From Amphibacillus jilinensis Y1 (lineage in GTDB: Bacteria > Bacillota > Bacilli > Bacillales > Amphibacillaceae), in the NCBI RefSeq assembly GCF_000306965.1, contig NZ_JH976439.1:44774-108773 (forward strand): 64,000 nt of DNA, given 5' to 3'. The notes beneath the pieces are model-generated. The model made no database searches and was not told the origin of the DNA. It was given only the letters and a program-made list of their open reading frames with translations. Both the position numbers and the translations under genes were made by a program. Shown one piece after another: positions 27,070 to 36,393 of the stretch; position 1 is the stretch's first letter, and each line of letters begins with the position of its first letter.

Positions 27070-28152
27070 ATGACTGATCAGAAAGTATTTCGTTTTCTTA
27101 TCTATGCTGTTTTAACTTTTACATTCATTTACTTACTAAATCTCACTGGATTTGTCTTTAAACCAATCGGAGCATTATTAGCGGCAATTGCTGTTCCCGT
27201 GATTGGAGCAGGATTTCTTTATTACATTACCAATCCTTTTGTTAACTTACTAGAAAAAATAAAAGTACCACGTCTTCTAGCGATTATCATTGTCTTTCTA
27301 CTTATAATTGTGTTTATTGTTATCAGCGTTTATTTTATTATACCGCCGATTCAAGATCAGATTAATAGCCTTGTCGAAAGTGGGCCGGACATACAACAGT
27401 GGATTGAGGACATGATTAACATCTGGCGCAATGGACAAGAATTTATACCTGAAAGTGTCCAAAATGCAATCGACAACATGGTTGATAATATCGGACAATA
27501 CACCGAACAAATGGCTACGTCTGTATTTAGTTTTTTAGGCGCTTTTTTTAGCTTTTTATTTTCATTCATACTCATTCCATTTTTCTTATTCTTTATGTTA
27601 AAAGATCGCGAAAAATTTATTCCTTTCATCACTAACTTCTTTAGTGAGTCAAAAGCAGAAAGTCTGACGCGATTATTAAAAAACATTGATGAAACACTTG
27701 GCTCATTTATTCAAGGTCAAGCCTTAGTTAGTCTTAGCGTAGGAATAATGTTGTTAATCGGTTATTTAATCATTGGCCTCGACTATGCATTAATCTTTGC
27801 TATCTTTGCCTTGTTTATGAATTTAATTCCTTATCTAGGTCCTTGGTTATCTGCTATTCCTGCTGTTGTTGTTGGTTTTTTCCAAGACCCAATGACAGGT
27901 GTTTGGACAGCTGTAGTAATGATTGTCGCTCAGCAAATTGAAAGCAATTTAATTGAACCAAATATTATGGGTAAAGTGTTAAAGATACACCCGCTAACCG
28001 TAGTGATTATCATTCTAGCGGCCGGCGCAATCATCGGCTTTGTCGGCTTAATTTTTGCCGTTCCTGCTTATGCTGTCATTAAAACAATTGCCACTCATTT
28101 CTATCAAGAATATAAAAAGACACGACCCGCTGGCAAAAAAAATATTTGGTAA
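27070..28152 (+). CDS. AI-2E/UPF0118-family membrane permease
   Basis: 360-residue membrane protein with about 8 hydrophobic segments and the family's long extracytoplasmic loop (about 75-150, amphipathic). Conserved features include FILIPFFLFFMLKDREKF, GSFIQGQALVSLSVGI, NLIPYLGPWLSAIPAVVVGF and QQIESNLIEPNIMGKVLKIHPL. Family members include autoinducer-2 exporters and Na+/H+ antiporters of halophiles; the substrate here is open. Shine-Dalgarno AAAGGAGG. Confidence 0.88.
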   Translation: MTDQKVFRFLIYAVLTFTFIYLLNLTGFVFKPIGALLAAIAVPVIGAGFLYYITNPFVNLLEKIKVPRLLAIIIVFLLIIVFIVISVYFIIPPIQDQINSLVESGPDIQQWIEDMINIWRNGQEFIPESVQNAIDNMVDNIGQYTEQMATSVFSFLGAFFSFLFSFILIPFFLFFMLKDREKFIPFITNFFSESKAESLTRLLKNIDETLGSFIQGQALVSLSVGIMLLIGYLIIGLDYALIFAIFALFMNLIPYLGPWLSAIPAVVVGFFQDPMTGVWTAVVMIVAQQIESNLIEPNIMGKVLKIHPLTVVIIILAAGAIIGFVGLIFAVPAYAVIKTIATHFYQEYKKTRPAGKKNIW

Positions 28153-28156
28153 CAGG

Positions 28157-28468
28157 GAAAGAGCCTGGACAAAAGCGTAACAAGATAAGAAAAATCCGAA
28201 CATTAATGTCTGATACATATAGCGCTTCGGTAAAACACTTCGCTTTCCGTGGGCACGGCTTCGGGCCTACAGGATGTAGGTCAGTTAGACGTTGTCCCAG
28301 GACGGGACGAAGTTAGTCTAACATTCCTCCACTGTGTGAAGAAGTACACTTCACACAGTGGATCCTCAGCTCGTGCTATTCCCACAGGAGTCTACGTGTT
28401 TTTCCTACGCTTTGTTCAGAATGTTCGGATACGCCATTTCATTATTTAGTTATGTCCCACCCTCTTCA
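28157..28468. repeat. long imperfect palindromic repeat with a family B core
   Basis: About 310 bp with complementary outer ends (AGAGCCTGGACAAAAG at left, TTATGTCCCACCCTCTT at right), inner complementary blocks (CACTTCGCTTTCCGTGGG / CCCACAGGAGTCTACGTG; AAATCCGAACAT / ATGTTCGGA), a family B module (CCTACAGGATGTAGG, AGACGTTGTCCCAGGACG, GACGAAGTTAGTCT) and a perfect inner hairpin (CCACTGTGTGAAG / CTTCACACAGTGG). It has the look of the GAGCCTGGGACA-type intergenic repeats of Bacillaceae. Not coding. Confidence 0.85.
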
Positions 28469-28483
28469 TTATTAACATCTATT

Positions 28484-28713
28484 TCATGACTCTGTTTCTA
28501 TGATTTTATCTTGCGCATCATTATATTGGTAAAAGAAAGTTTGATCAGGTTGATCATGAAACACGACAGCTGCTTGATAATCACCACTTCTCTTCAACTG
28601 ATCGTCTTCGTCCGCACAAATAATAGGGTAGATTTCAATTTCAATAATATCATTTTCGATATGATAACCCTGATCCACTAAAAAAGCTTTTGTATCTTGC
28701 CGTAATTGGCTTT
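28484..28713 (-). pseudogene. C-terminal fragment of a DUF3139-like protein
   Basis: Open frame (about 75 residues after an upstream TAG at 28714-28716) reading QSQLRQDTKAFLVDQGYHIE ... IIEIEIYPI ... GDYQAAVVFHDQPDQTFFYQ YND. This matches the C-terminal half of DUF3139 proteins (helix, strand, VVFxDEPN/YxY). The usual N-terminal membrane helix and any start signal are missing; cadA ends 22 bp away. A GTG could give a 64-residue product but without a ribosome-binding site. Confidence 0.6.
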
Positions 28714-28735
28714 GCTAACATATAAAACAGATAAG

Positions 28736-30898
28736 CTATGCTTTTACACGCATAAGTCGCATACTATTTAATGAGACAAGCAAAGTAGCTCCCATATCCG
28801 ATAAGATAGCAATCCATAACGTTAGCCAACCCGGAACAACTAATAACAAGGCCACTAACTTAATCAAAATTGAGAATGTTATATTGGACTTAATAACGCG
28901 CAGTGTTTTTCGGCTTAATTTAACAACAAAAGGTAATTTAGTCAAATCATCACCCATCAATGCTACATCAGCCGTTTCTAGAGCGGTATCTGTTCCCACG
29001 CTCCCCATTGCAATCCCTACAGTAGCAGCGGCTAGAGCTGGTGCATCATTTACACCATCACCCACCATTGCCACTTTACCAAATTGATCGCTTAACGCCC
29101 TTATTGCATTTAATTTATCTTCAGGCATAAGTTCGGCCTGCACTCGTGTTACACCCACCTGTTCTCCAATCGCATGAGCGGTTATTTGATTATCACCTGT
29201 TAACATAACCGTTTCCTGAATATTAGCTTCATGCAACTGGCGTATGACAGATGGACTCGATAGACGGACTTGATCAGCTACAGCAATGACAGCCAACACT
29301 GCTTCCTTCGTCCAAACAAGCATAACCGTTTGACCTTGTAACTGGAGATTTTTAATACGTGTCTCAATCGACCGACCAATTCGTTCTGAAAAGTGTTCCT
29401 GAAACAAATGCGGACTGCCTATCCAGTAAACGTCTCCAGCTATTGTCCCCTTAATTCCTTTACCTGTTAGAGACTGAAACTCACTGACATCAATCTTTTC
29501 AAATCCAGTGCCCTCAGCCTCCTTTAAAATAGCCGAGGCAAGCGGATGTTGCGATTGATATTCGAGTGCAGCAATGTTTTTTAACAATCCATCTTTGTCT
29601 TGTTGATCGCAAAAAACTTGATACGTTGTAACAACAGGTACACCTTTGGTTAAAGTTCCCGTTTTATCAAAAGCGATTGCCTTTAAAGATCCGATCTCTT
29701 CTAGATAAATACCACCTTTTATTAAAATACCATTTTTGGCTGCATTTCCGATCGCAGAAACAATCGAAATTGGTGTTGATACCACTAATGCACACGGACA
29801 GCCAACAACAAGAACAGCTAACCCTTGATAGACCCACGCTTGCCAACTTAGTCCGAATGCAAGTGGAGGAATGATTGCAACAAGTAGTGCAATGATCATG
29901 ATTATTGGTGTATAATATTTAGCAAATTTATCGACAAAAGCTTGAGCAGGTGCACGTTCTGCTTGGGCCTCTTCAATCAGATGAATGATCTTAGCAATCG
30001 TTGTATCTTTAACGTGCTTTGTCACACGCACTTCCATTAGCCCTTCTTCATTTAATGTACCCGCGAACACAGTGTCATCAACATGCTTTTCTACAGGTAC
30101 CGATTCACCAGTGATCGCTGCTTGATTAACAGAAGAATGCCCTTTGATCACAACGCCATCCATCGCAATTTTCTCCCCCGGCTTCACAATCATATCATCG
30201 CCAACTTCAATCGACTCAACCGGTACCATGTGATCTTGCCCATTGCGTCTAATCAATGCTCTTTTCGGTGCAATATTCATTAATGATTGGATAGAACGAC
30301 GGGCGCGGTCCATTGAAAAACGCTCCAACTCTTCACTAATGGCAAATAAGATGACAACAACTGCAACCTCAAACCACTCACCAATAATCGCTCCACCGAT
30401 TACCGCCAATGTCATCAATGTCTTCATATCAAAATCAAATTGGCGTAAATTTATCAATCCTACTTTTAAAAGATCTGACCCAGAAGTGAAAATCGTGATC
30501 ACAAATAAAAGAATGGTGACAATATTTTCTTCTCCATTAATGAAAAAAGAGATGACCCCCGTTAATAAGAACAACATAGCAAATAATAACTCCCGGTATT
30601 TTTTATAAAAAGGCATTTTAGCTTTATCCTGTTGGGAACCTTCACTAGAAGCTAGTGATTGCTCATGTTCAGGGGTAACCTTTAAGTGCTCAAAAGCACC
30701 CGCTTTTTCTAATTGCTCAACCGAAGCTTCACCATAAACAGAAATTTTTGAAGCACCAAAGTTTACCTTTGCTTCTGAAACACCAGGAAGTGCATTAACA
30801 TTTCGTTCAAATTTCCCAGCACAGTTAGCACATGAGAACCCTTGCACGCGGTAAACATGTTTATTAGCTGAATCACTATTTTTTTTAATCACGATCAT
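28736..30898 (-). CDS. cadA: P1B-type Cd2+/Zn2+/Pb2+-exporting ATPase
   Basis: Pumps divalent soft metals out of the cell. N-terminal heavy-metal-associated domain with GFSCANC; transmembrane helices from about residue 100; actuator TGES; ion-path motif CPC (VGCPCALVV); phosphorylation site DKTGT; HP locus (SQHPLASAI); [10 protein letters not shown] hinge. About 720 aa. Start at ATG 30898 or GTG 30892 (GAGG just upstream); it overlaps the cadC stop by 14 nt, so the two are coupled. Repressed by CadC through the three operators upstream. Confidence 0.93.
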   Translation of the reverse strand: MIVIKKNSDSANKHVYRVQGFSCANCAGKFERNVNALPGVSEAKVNFGASKISVYGEASVEQLEKAGAFEHLKVTPEHEQSLASSEGSQQDKAKMPFYKKYRELLFAMLFLLTGVISFFINGEENIVTILLFVITIFTSGSDLLKVGLINLRQFDFDMKTLMTLAVIGGAIIGEWFEVAVVVILFAISEELERFSMDRARRSIQSLMNIAPKRALIRRNGQDHMVPVESIEVGDDMIVKPGEKIAMDGVVIKGHSSVNQAAITGESVPVEKHVDDTVFAGTLNEEGLMEVRVTKHVKDTTIAKIIHLIEEAQAERAPAQAFVDKFAKYYTPIIMIIALLVAIIPPLAFGLSWQAWVYQGLAVLVVGCPCALVVSTPISIVSAIGNAAKNGILIKGGIYLEEIGSLKAIAFDKTGTLTKGVPVVTTYQVFCDQQDKDGLLKNIAALEYQSQHPLASAILKEAEGTGFEKIDVSEFQSLTGKGIKGTIAGDVYWIGSPHLFQEHFSERIGRSIETRIKNLQLQGQTVMLVWTKEAVLAVIAVADQVRLSSPSVIRQLHEANIQETVMLTGDNQITAHAIGEQVGVTRVQAELMPEDKLNAIRALSDQFGKVAMVGDGVNDAPALAAATVGIAMGSVGTDTALETADVALMGDDLTKLPFVVKLSRKTLRVIKSNITFSILIKLVALLLVVPGWLTLWIAILSDMGATLLVSLNSMRLMRVKA

Positions 30899-31268
30899 CA
30901 ACCTCTTTTCCATGAACAATCCCTATCGTAATTAATGTTTTTACATGATCATCATCTAACGCATAGTAGACTAACTTGCCTTGCTTCTCACTTTTGGCTA
31001 AACCTAGCTTTTTGAGGTGACGTAGATGATGTGAAGCTGTTGCTGTTGATGAGCCAATAATATGGGCCACATCACAAACACACAATTTTTCTTCTTGGGT
31101 TAAGGCATAAGCAATTTTCAAGCGTGTTTCATCACATAAAGCTTTAAACATATCTGCAACAGAAGCGAGACGCTCACGCCCAATCATTGCCTTAACACGA
31201 TATACTTTATCTTCATTAAAGCTAAGCACTTCACATGTATCATTTGTTTCTTTACCCTTTTCACTCAT
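30885..31268 (-). CDS. cadC: ArsR-family metal-sensing repressor (CadC type)
   Basis: Winged-HTH metal sensor that releases DNA when Cd, Pb or Zn binds. It carries the CadC pattern: N-terminal Cys in NDTCEV, the pair in EEKLCVCDV, recognition helix [17 protein letters not shown], and the alpha-5 zinc site [18 protein letters not shown]. Relative to plasmid pI258 CadC, one N-terminal Cys is not seen (a second Cys would be expected four residues after the first), so the metal-site geometry may differ. Start at ATG 31268 (GAAGGTGG at 5 nt; 127 aa). Overlaps cadA. Confidence 0.92.
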   Translation of the reverse strand: MSEKGKETNDTCEVLSFNEDKVYRVKAMIGRERLASVADMFKALCDETRLKIAYALTQEEKLCVCDVAHIIGSSTATASHHLRHLKKLGLAKSEKQGKLVYYALDDDHVKTLITIGIVHGKEVDDRD

Positions 31269-31281
31269 ATGATCCACCTTC

Positions 31282-31301
31282 ATTCAAATGTTTGTTTGAT
31301 T
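31282..31301. promoter_or_regulatory. cad operator copy 1
   Basis: ATTCAAATGTTTGTTTGATT fits ATTCAAA-N6-TTTGAAT with one mismatch in the right arm. Ends 14 bp upstream of the cadC start, so it could also block the transcript's start region. Confidence 0.6.
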
Positions 31302-31309
31302 ATAATTGC

Positions 31310-31329
31310 ATTCTAATGCTCATTTGAAT
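31310..31329. promoter_or_regulatory. cad operator copy 2
   Basis: ATTCTAATGCTCATTTGAAT fits ATTCAAA-N6-TTTGAAT with one mismatch. Starts 28 bp from copy 1. Confidence 0.65.
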
Positions 31330-31343
31330 GTTAGTCAATGGAC

Positions 31344-31363
31344 ATTCAAACTATAATTTGAAT
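31344..31363. promoter_or_regulatory. cad operator copy 3
   Basis: ATTCAAACTATAATTTGAAT has two perfect 7-bp arms with a 6-bp spacer, close to the classical CadC/CzrA operator. Starts 34 bp from copy 2. Confidence 0.75.
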
Positions 31364-31416
31364 ATATAATTAAAAATCTCATATTTGTTCTTCATAGAAA
31401 ATGTTTCTACAAATAC

Positions 31417-31457
31417 AAAAAAGGCTGATCATCATATTGATGATCAGAACCTTTTTC
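31417..31457 (-). terminator. intrinsic terminator after the GNAT gene
   Basis: On the minus strand AAAGGTTCTGATCATCA / TGATGATCAGCC, then TTTTTT. It separates the GNAT gene from the cadCA promoter region. Confidence 0.85.
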
Positions 31458-31522
31458 CAACTTTTATTTGTTTTTTTGAACAGGAATCCAAATTTCGGTG
31501 TAATCATTTTTACTCGCCACGC

Positions 31523-31930
31523 TTAGTTATACATCTTAAACATACCTTGTGAATAAGGGTATGTATATGTAAAGCCAAATTGAGCATATAATTTATCAGC
31601 TGGACCATCAGCAATCAGACTTACATAAGAACCTGCATAAGTGTGTTGATCTAAATAGGTCATTAGTTCAGTCATGATGACTTTACCCAATCCTTTACCT
31701 TGATAACTCGGTTTAACGACAACATCAACAATTTGAAACACTGTGCCCCCATCACCGATAATTCGCCCTAATCCTATTAACATGTCTTGATCATAAATAC
31801 ATACCGTAAACAGCGCATTTTTCAACCCTATTTCTGCCGCTTGTTGCGACTTTTCACTCATTCCACCTTCAACCCTCAAAGCAATATACGCCATCGGATC
31901 GGGCGCATGGTAATTTATTTGATAGTTCAT
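31523..31930 (-). CDS. GNAT acetyltransferase
   Basis: 135-aa single-domain acetyltransferase with acetyl-CoA loop VVKPSYQGKGLGKVIM (Q-x-x-G-x-G), strand SYVSLIADGPADKLYAQFGF and the FGF..Y ending. Small free-standing GNAT of the YjdJ/ElaA-like size class; substrate unknown. Followed by a strong terminator. Confidence 0.85.
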   Translation of the reverse strand: MNYQINYHAPDPMAYIALRVEGGMSEKSQQAAEIGLKNALFTVCIYDQDMLIGLGRIIGDGGTVFQIVDVVVKPSYQGKGLGKVIMTELMTYLDQHTYAGSYVSLIADGPADKLYAQFGFTYTYPYSQGMFKMYN

Positions 31931-31978
31931 CAGATCTACTCCTTTTTATCATACGCATGCATTAAATAAGATTAAATT

Positions 31979-32962
31979 TTATTTTACAGAACAAATTTTA
32001 ACATAAGCACCTGCTCGCGCTTTTTGATATGTCCTTTCCTTCATTACCTTCACGTCTTCCGATAGCTGTGATGCACTGACAAGCTGATGACCATCCCATA
32101 CAGAGGGATCGACAATGCGGATTTTGCTCTTTCGATACAAATCATAATCACGCTGATGACCTGCTTGGACAATCACATCTGAATGTAATTGAGATAAATA
32201 CGCTTGGATCTCTGGTTGCTGGGAGTCTTTAAGCTTAGTCATAACGGTAGTATCATCAGTTAAAAGATCATTAAAGTGAATAATCTTTTCGGTTAACGCT
32301 ATTTTCAAAACATGCGCTAATCGATCATAACCATACACGTTTAGTGGATCTAAGAAAAAATCAATCACTTCTTTATGATAGACCTTTATAAACCACGTCG
32401 CCGCATCTAATTGGTCAAGGTAGAGTCGATTGTTCACGACAATTAAATGATTCAAGAAAGTTTGTACTTCATTTAACGAAATATGACCATATCTGTACAT
32501 ATCCCTTATCGTATAATCGATACGATCAGCACAAAGCTCAGGAGCTTCTTGCTCAAGTATTGTCCATTTTTTTTGATTAAACAAAATATCATCATTATCA
32601 TATGAATACTTAGCAAGAATTGACGGTATCTCGGATTCTAATACGACGCGTTGATAAATCTGCTCGTGATAATCTTCGTGTTGGTTATCTAAAGCAAAAT
32701 CAATGACATGAGAAAATGCCGTATGCGAAATATCATGAAGTAATCCAGCAATTTGCTCAGCAATTGATCCCCCCATTTTTTTAATCAATAACATGACACC
32801 AACCGAATGCTCGTAACGTGTGACATTCCAATTCGAGTTGACTAAATAACTGGCTCCACCTTGATGAATCTTCTTTAACCGTTGCACAGGTTGACTTTGG
32901 ATAAGTTCGACCAATACGTTATCCAACTGAAATTCGCCATATAATGGATCTATGATGTGCAA
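31979..32962 (-). CDS. HD-domain phosphohydrolase (dGTPase-like, COG1078 type)
   Basis: Metal-dependent HD hydrolase: YEHSVGVMLLI (first His), GLLHDISHTAFSH (HD pair and following His), and the distal Asp in LCADRIDYTIRDM. About 327 aa. The start is placed at TTG 32962 because GGAGGGG lies just upstream and the N terminus then reads HIIDPLYGEFQLD, as in the family (HDPIHG-like); the longer frame would add a non-conserved 34 residues. Likely acts on (d)NTPs or related nucleotides; substrate unknown. Confidence 0.85.
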   Translation of the reverse strand: MHIIDPLYGEFQLDNVLVELIQSQPVQRLKKIHQGGASYLVNSNWNVTRYEHSVGVMLLIKKMGGSIAEQIAGLLHDISHTAFSHVIDFALDNQHEDYHEQIYQRVVLESEIPSILAKYSYDNDDILFNQKKWTILEQEAPELCADRIDYTIRDMYRYGHISLNEVQTFLNHLIVVNNRLYLDQLDAATWFIKVYHKEVIDFFLDPLNVYGYDRLAHVLKIALTEKIIHFNDLLTDDTTVMTKLKDSQQPEIQAYLSQLHSDVIVQAGHQRDYDLYRKSKIRIVDPSVWDGHQLVSASQLSEDVKVMKERTYQKARAGAYVKICSVK

Positions 32963-33127
32963 ATTAGCCCCTCCCTTCCTAATAAATAAATTATAATTTA
33001 TTATATAAAACAAATCAAGAACACACGTTCTACTTTTAAGGGACGTTATTTTTATATATGCCATGAATTAGAAACGCTCACTTTTGTTACCCTTTTGATA
33101 AACTATTTTTCACTGCATTTTTAATAG

Positions 33128-33279
33128 ATAAAACGAACCTTCAATCACGGGCTTTCGTCCTTCTCCCACTGATAGTTCGAGTGAATCAGGGCATTAGCGT
33201 CCGTTATCCCCCACCTAAACAAATGAACTTGGCTCTCTATTTTTAAGCAGGCGTTGGACGGACGGTTATCCGTGATCGA
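33128..33279 (+). repeat. family A repeat, full length
   Basis: ATAAAACGAACCTTCAATCA, CTTCTCCCACTGATAG, GAGTGAATCAGGGCATTAGC, GTCCGTTATCCCCCACC with partner AAGCAGGCG, right end GGACGGTTATCCGTGATCG. In this copy the first arm of hairpin 1 is damaged. Confidence 0.88.
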
Positions 33280-33310
33280 CATCATTTACATTGATCATTA
33301 CTTTTACTTA

Positions 33311-33871
33311 TCACTTATTAATAGAATGATACGGACATGTTATCAGGTGATCGTCTACCATACCTATAGCCTGCATGAAAGAATAGAGCGTGACAGGTCC
33401 AACAAATTTAAAGCCACGCTTTTTTAAATCTCTACTAATCTGCTTAGACAACAGGGTTTCAGCAGGAATTTGTTTTTCCGAACGCCAACTATTTACAATT
33501 GGCTTATCATCTAAATAGCGCCAAAAAAACGTTGCTAAACTTCCGAATTCCTCTTGAATCTTCAATACAGCTTTAGCATTATTTCGAACAGATTGCAACT
33601 TGGCCAAGTGTTTAATTACATCACCTTCTGCTTTAATCTGATCTAATTGTTGATCGGTTAACCTTGCACAATAGTCGATATCAAAATGACGAAAGGCAAC
33701 TCGATAACCTTGACGCTTTGATAAAACAATATACCATGATAAACCTGCTTGTGCGCCCTCTAATGATAACATTTCAAACAAATAACGATCATCTCTACTA
33801 ATCACACCCCACTCATTATCATGGTAACTTTGCATAAATGGATGATTGCCAGGCCAAGAACACGATCCCAT
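33311..33871 (-). CDS. tag: DNA-3-methyladenine glycosylase I
   Basis: Removes 3-methyladenine from DNA. N terminus CSWPGNHPFMQSYHDNEWGV with the zinc Cys4 and the YHDNEWG motif; LFEMLSLEGAQAGLSW with the conserved Glu; C-terminal zinc ligands in MVDDHLITCPYH. 186 aa, the usual length. Stands alone between two repeat-filled gaps. Confidence 0.93.
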   Translation of the reverse strand: MGSCSWPGNHPFMQSYHDNEWGVISRDDRYLFEMLSLEGAQAGLSWYIVLSKRQGYRVAFRHFDIDYCARLTDQQLDQIKAEGDVIKHLAKLQSVRNNAKAVLKIQEEFGSLATFFWRYLDDKPIVNSWRSEKQIPAETLLSKQISRDLKKRGFKFVGPVTLYSFMQAIGMVDDHLITCPYHSINK

Positions 33872-34116
33872 TATGGATCCCCCTTCGGATAATATGTTTA
33901 TTGTTTAGGCTATTATTCAGCCTATCACTTCTACTCAATTTTCTAAATGACGACTTGCTGATGAGCACTTTTCAAAAAACAGATTAAAAGATGAGCTAAA
34001 TCTTGTCTTTAATATTGGATACAGACATCAACTTCATTCTAACAAAACTTTTAACCTATTCGCATCATTTTCTCTCTCGACAATCATCATCAATCACCCC
34101 TCACTCCATCCTATCG

Positions 34117-34255
34117 TGACGCATATTCGTACTTCTCCCACTGATTGGTAGTTGAGTCGATCAGGACAGTACTGTCCATCAGCTCCCTCCTAAATAGATT
34201 TGTTTCACTCTCTATTTTGAGGTGGGCGTTGGACGGTTGCTTATCCGTGATAAAG
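34117..34255 (+). repeat. family A repeat, left end missing
   Basis: Begins in the loop (GACGCATATTCGTACTTC), CTCCCACTGATTGGTAGTTG, GATCAGGACAGTACTGTCCA, CCTCCTAAATAGATTTG with TCTATTTTGAGGTGGGCG, right end GGTTGCTTATCCGTGATAAAG. Confidence 0.85.
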
Positions 34256-34266
34256 TAGTAAACGTA

Positions 34267-34303
34267 AAAAAACTCTTTTGCTATGAAGCAAAAAAGTTTT
34301 TTT
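34267..34303 (-). terminator. intrinsic terminator of the spore-surface-type gene
   Basis: AAAAAACTTTTTTGCT / AGCAAAAGAGTTTTTT hairpin immediately downstream of the stop on the minus strand. Confidence 0.85.
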
Positions 34304-34310
34304 ATAGACG

Positions 34311-35147
34311 TTATTCATCGAGACTTTCTATCCTAGCGACAATCGCTTTAATCCGTTCTTTTGCACTCTCATAATCCTGTTCTTTTTTCGTAGCCTGAGC
34401 TTTACTATCTGGTTTTTCATCCTTAACTTTGCCTTCAGTCGGTTGATTAGCTGGAGATCCAAAGCCTCCTAAAGGTAAAAAAGTTTGTTGTTTTTGATAA
34501 AGTTTAAAGAACAAGACAACCTCTGCTTTTTCTACGATTTTATGAAAGCGACCATATTGATCGACATCTTTATGAAGATCTAAATCGTTGACCACACTAA
34601 ATAGCAATTTACACTCTATTGGCTCATTATAAAATTCATAGCTGGCCCCACCTGAAACATGGTGATCTGCGCCATGACCTTTTTTATCAAGATAAATTCT
34701 CTCATTGGATATTGTAGATTTTTGGCTAAACTGCTCTTCCGGTGATCGAAAAACGCGAAAACTTTGGTTACAGCTGAACGGCACGTTAACAGCATAATCG
34801 TGCACATACCCTTTATAATCATCTACATATTGAATGTTTTTGTGAACATAACCTGACACAAATACTTTTACTTCAGGAAAAAAGCCACGCCCGGGAATAA
34901 CTGATGGAATCGCTTTGCACTGGGTAATGTGCACATTTCTTTTGATACTTTTTATTTCTCTAGCTTGTGAAGGTAACTTAATTTCTGATTCTACTAATGC
35001 CTGTAATTCGGCATCTGCTAAAACGACAGGAATATACGCATTACCTCCGAAATAAGACGCACTGTCACAATCTACTCTAGTTGTCTTCGCTTCATGTTGC
35101 TTAACTGGCTTCTTACACATCGCTTCTAATTGATTTTTCTCCTCCAA
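34311..35147 (-). CDS. spore coat/exosporium-associated-type protein
   Basis: 278 residues, no signal peptide. The central region (about 30-235) reads like the beta-rich SPOCS/DUF3794-like domain of Bacillus and Clostridium spore-surface proteins (CsxC-like): VVLADAELQALVESEIKLPSQ, REIKSIKRNVHITQCKAIPS, KVFVSGYVHKNIQYVD, YAVNVPFSCNQSF. The C terminus (about 236-278) is a charged, K/E/Q-rich helix. Location on the spore is inferred from family resemblance, not from a sorting signal. Upstream Shine-Dalgarno AAGGAGAGG. It suggests a spore former. Confidence 0.65.
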   Translation of the reverse strand: MEEKNQLEAMCKKPVKQHEAKTTRVDCDSASYFGGNAYIPVVLADAELQALVESEIKLPSQAREIKSIKRNVHITQCKAIPSVIPGRGFFPEVKVFVSGYVHKNIQYVDDYKGYVHDYAVNVPFSCNQSFRVFRSPEEQFSQKSTISNERIYLDKKGHGADHHVSGGASYEFYNEPIECKLLFSVVNDLDLHKDVDQYGRFHKIVEKAEVVLFFKLYQKQQTFLPLGGFGSPANQPTEGKVKDEKPDSKAQATKKEQDYESAKERIKAIVARIESLDE

Positions 35148-35335
35148 ACACGTCCTCTCCTTCCTTTTATCATTTTTTTATCTTTCAATATTGGTATATG
35201 CGATAAAGAAAGGATCGGCATGGTCTAAGTGTGGAAGGTATATAACCATTTTTAAAATTATGGTAAACTTTATTATACAATAATACAGTCAAATCGTGAT
35301 TTAAATGAAAAAAACACTTATAAAGGAAGATCTAT

Positions 35336-36031
35336 ATGTCTCATGATCTCATTACAGCAACATACAATCGGTTGTGGCAAGAAGCGATAAAAGCGAAAGC
35401 ATTCAATGTTGGCACAGACCTTTTAAATCAACAAGTCGATTCTAAACGCGCTATTTCCCTGATCTGTCGACCGTCACAAGCTGTTCAACAGGCAATCACC
35501 GATTTTTTAAAGCAAGCTTACCAGTTGGAACCCGAGCAATATTATTATCAATCGACTGAATTTCATACAACCATTCTCTCAATTATCTCATGTGCCTCGC
35601 ACATAGATACGAGTCAGCTTAATTACACACCATACATAGAAGCAATTGAAGAAGCTGTACGTACTATTCCTTCATTTCAGATTAGATACCAAGGCATCAC
35701 CGCCTCACGGGACGGCGTAATGATTCAAGGCTTTCCTGATGATTCAACATTGGCGTTATTACGAGATAGCATCCGAAAAAATATTAAAGAAGCAGAAGTA
35801 ATAAACACGTTGGATCAACGTTACAAAGCCCACACCGCCCATATCACATGTCTCCGATTTCAGCAGTCTTATCTAAAAAATAGGCAGGATTTTTTTAAAT
35901 TTTTAGAAGCCAGTCGATCCTTGTCCTTCGGAACAAGTAAAATTTCTGAGTTAGAGTTGGTAAGAAATAATTGGTTTATGCAGCAGGATCAAACAGAACA
36001 GATAGCCACTGTCCCCTTACTATCCACATGA
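35336..36031 (+). CDS. 2H phosphoesterase-superfamily protein (2'-5' RNA ligase-like)
   Basis: 231-residue protein with the two paired H-x-T motifs that define the superfamily: His77-Thr-Thr79 (EFHTTILS) and His169-Ile-Thr171 (TAHITCLRF), separated by about 90 residues as usual. These build a catalytic centre for cyclic phosphodiester or RNA 2'-5' chemistry; the actual substrate is unknown. Shine-Dalgarno AAAGGAAG. Confidence 0.8.
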   Translation: MSHDLITATYNRLWQEAIKAKAFNVGTDLLNQQVDSKRAISLICRPSQAVQQAITDFLKQAYQLEPEQYYYQSTEFHTTILSIISCASHIDTSQLNYTPYIEAIEEAVRTIPSFQIRYQGITASRDGVMIQGFPDDSTLALLRDSIRKNIKEAEVINTLDQRYKAHTAHITCLRFQQSYLKNRQDFFKFLEASRSLSFGTSKISELELVRNNWFMQQDQTEQIATVPLLST

Positions 36032-36160
36032 AGGGTTAAAACTTAATGCTTTTTCACAAACTAGGAAACTTTTAATAATAAGAGGATATATCGTTTGGTG
36101 GAGAATTTCTTAGGGATAGGTGAGTAACTACTTGAAAATGAACGACGTCCATGAAAAGCA

Positions 36161-36262
36161 TATTAAACGAATCATCAATCAGGACATTAGCGTCCGTAAG
36201 CTCCCACCTAAATAGATTGCCTCTCCTTGAGAGGAGAGCCTTACGAACGGTTATCTATAACA
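36161..36262 (+). repeat. family A repeat with hairpin 1 deleted
   Basis: ATTAAACGAATCATCAATCA runs straight into GGACATTAGCGTCCGTAAGC, then CTCCCACCTAAATAGATTG, a GAGAGGAGAG segment and ACGAACGGTTATCTATAAC. The junction fits a deletion between the two AATCAG copies that flank hairpin 1 in full-length elements. Confidence 0.82.
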
Positions 36263-36393
36263 AAAAAAGACCGAACATATTAGCTCGATCTTCATTTATA
36301 ATCGTTGGTGTATCCGTGACAATCTTCAGGAGCTTAAAACATCGATGCGTTAGAGCATCACAGACACCAACTATCATGAGGTGAACTTAGCCC

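Larger units (their letters stand above)
33872..34310. other. 439-bp intergenic region
   Basis: Holds the tag leader, a left-truncated family A copy (34117-34255) and the terminator of the following minus-strand gene (34267-34303). No coding sequence seen. Confidence 0.6.

Noticed and set aside
28249-28449. A 66-codon plus-strand frame after the AI-2E gene.
   Set aside because: It lies wholly within the long palindromic repeat, has no ribosome-binding site and its composition follows the palindrome.
29677-30608. Several plus-strand frames opposite cadA, including one of 121 codons.
   Set aside because: Overlap all the conserved P-type ATPase motifs on the other strand and show no protein-like pattern of their own.
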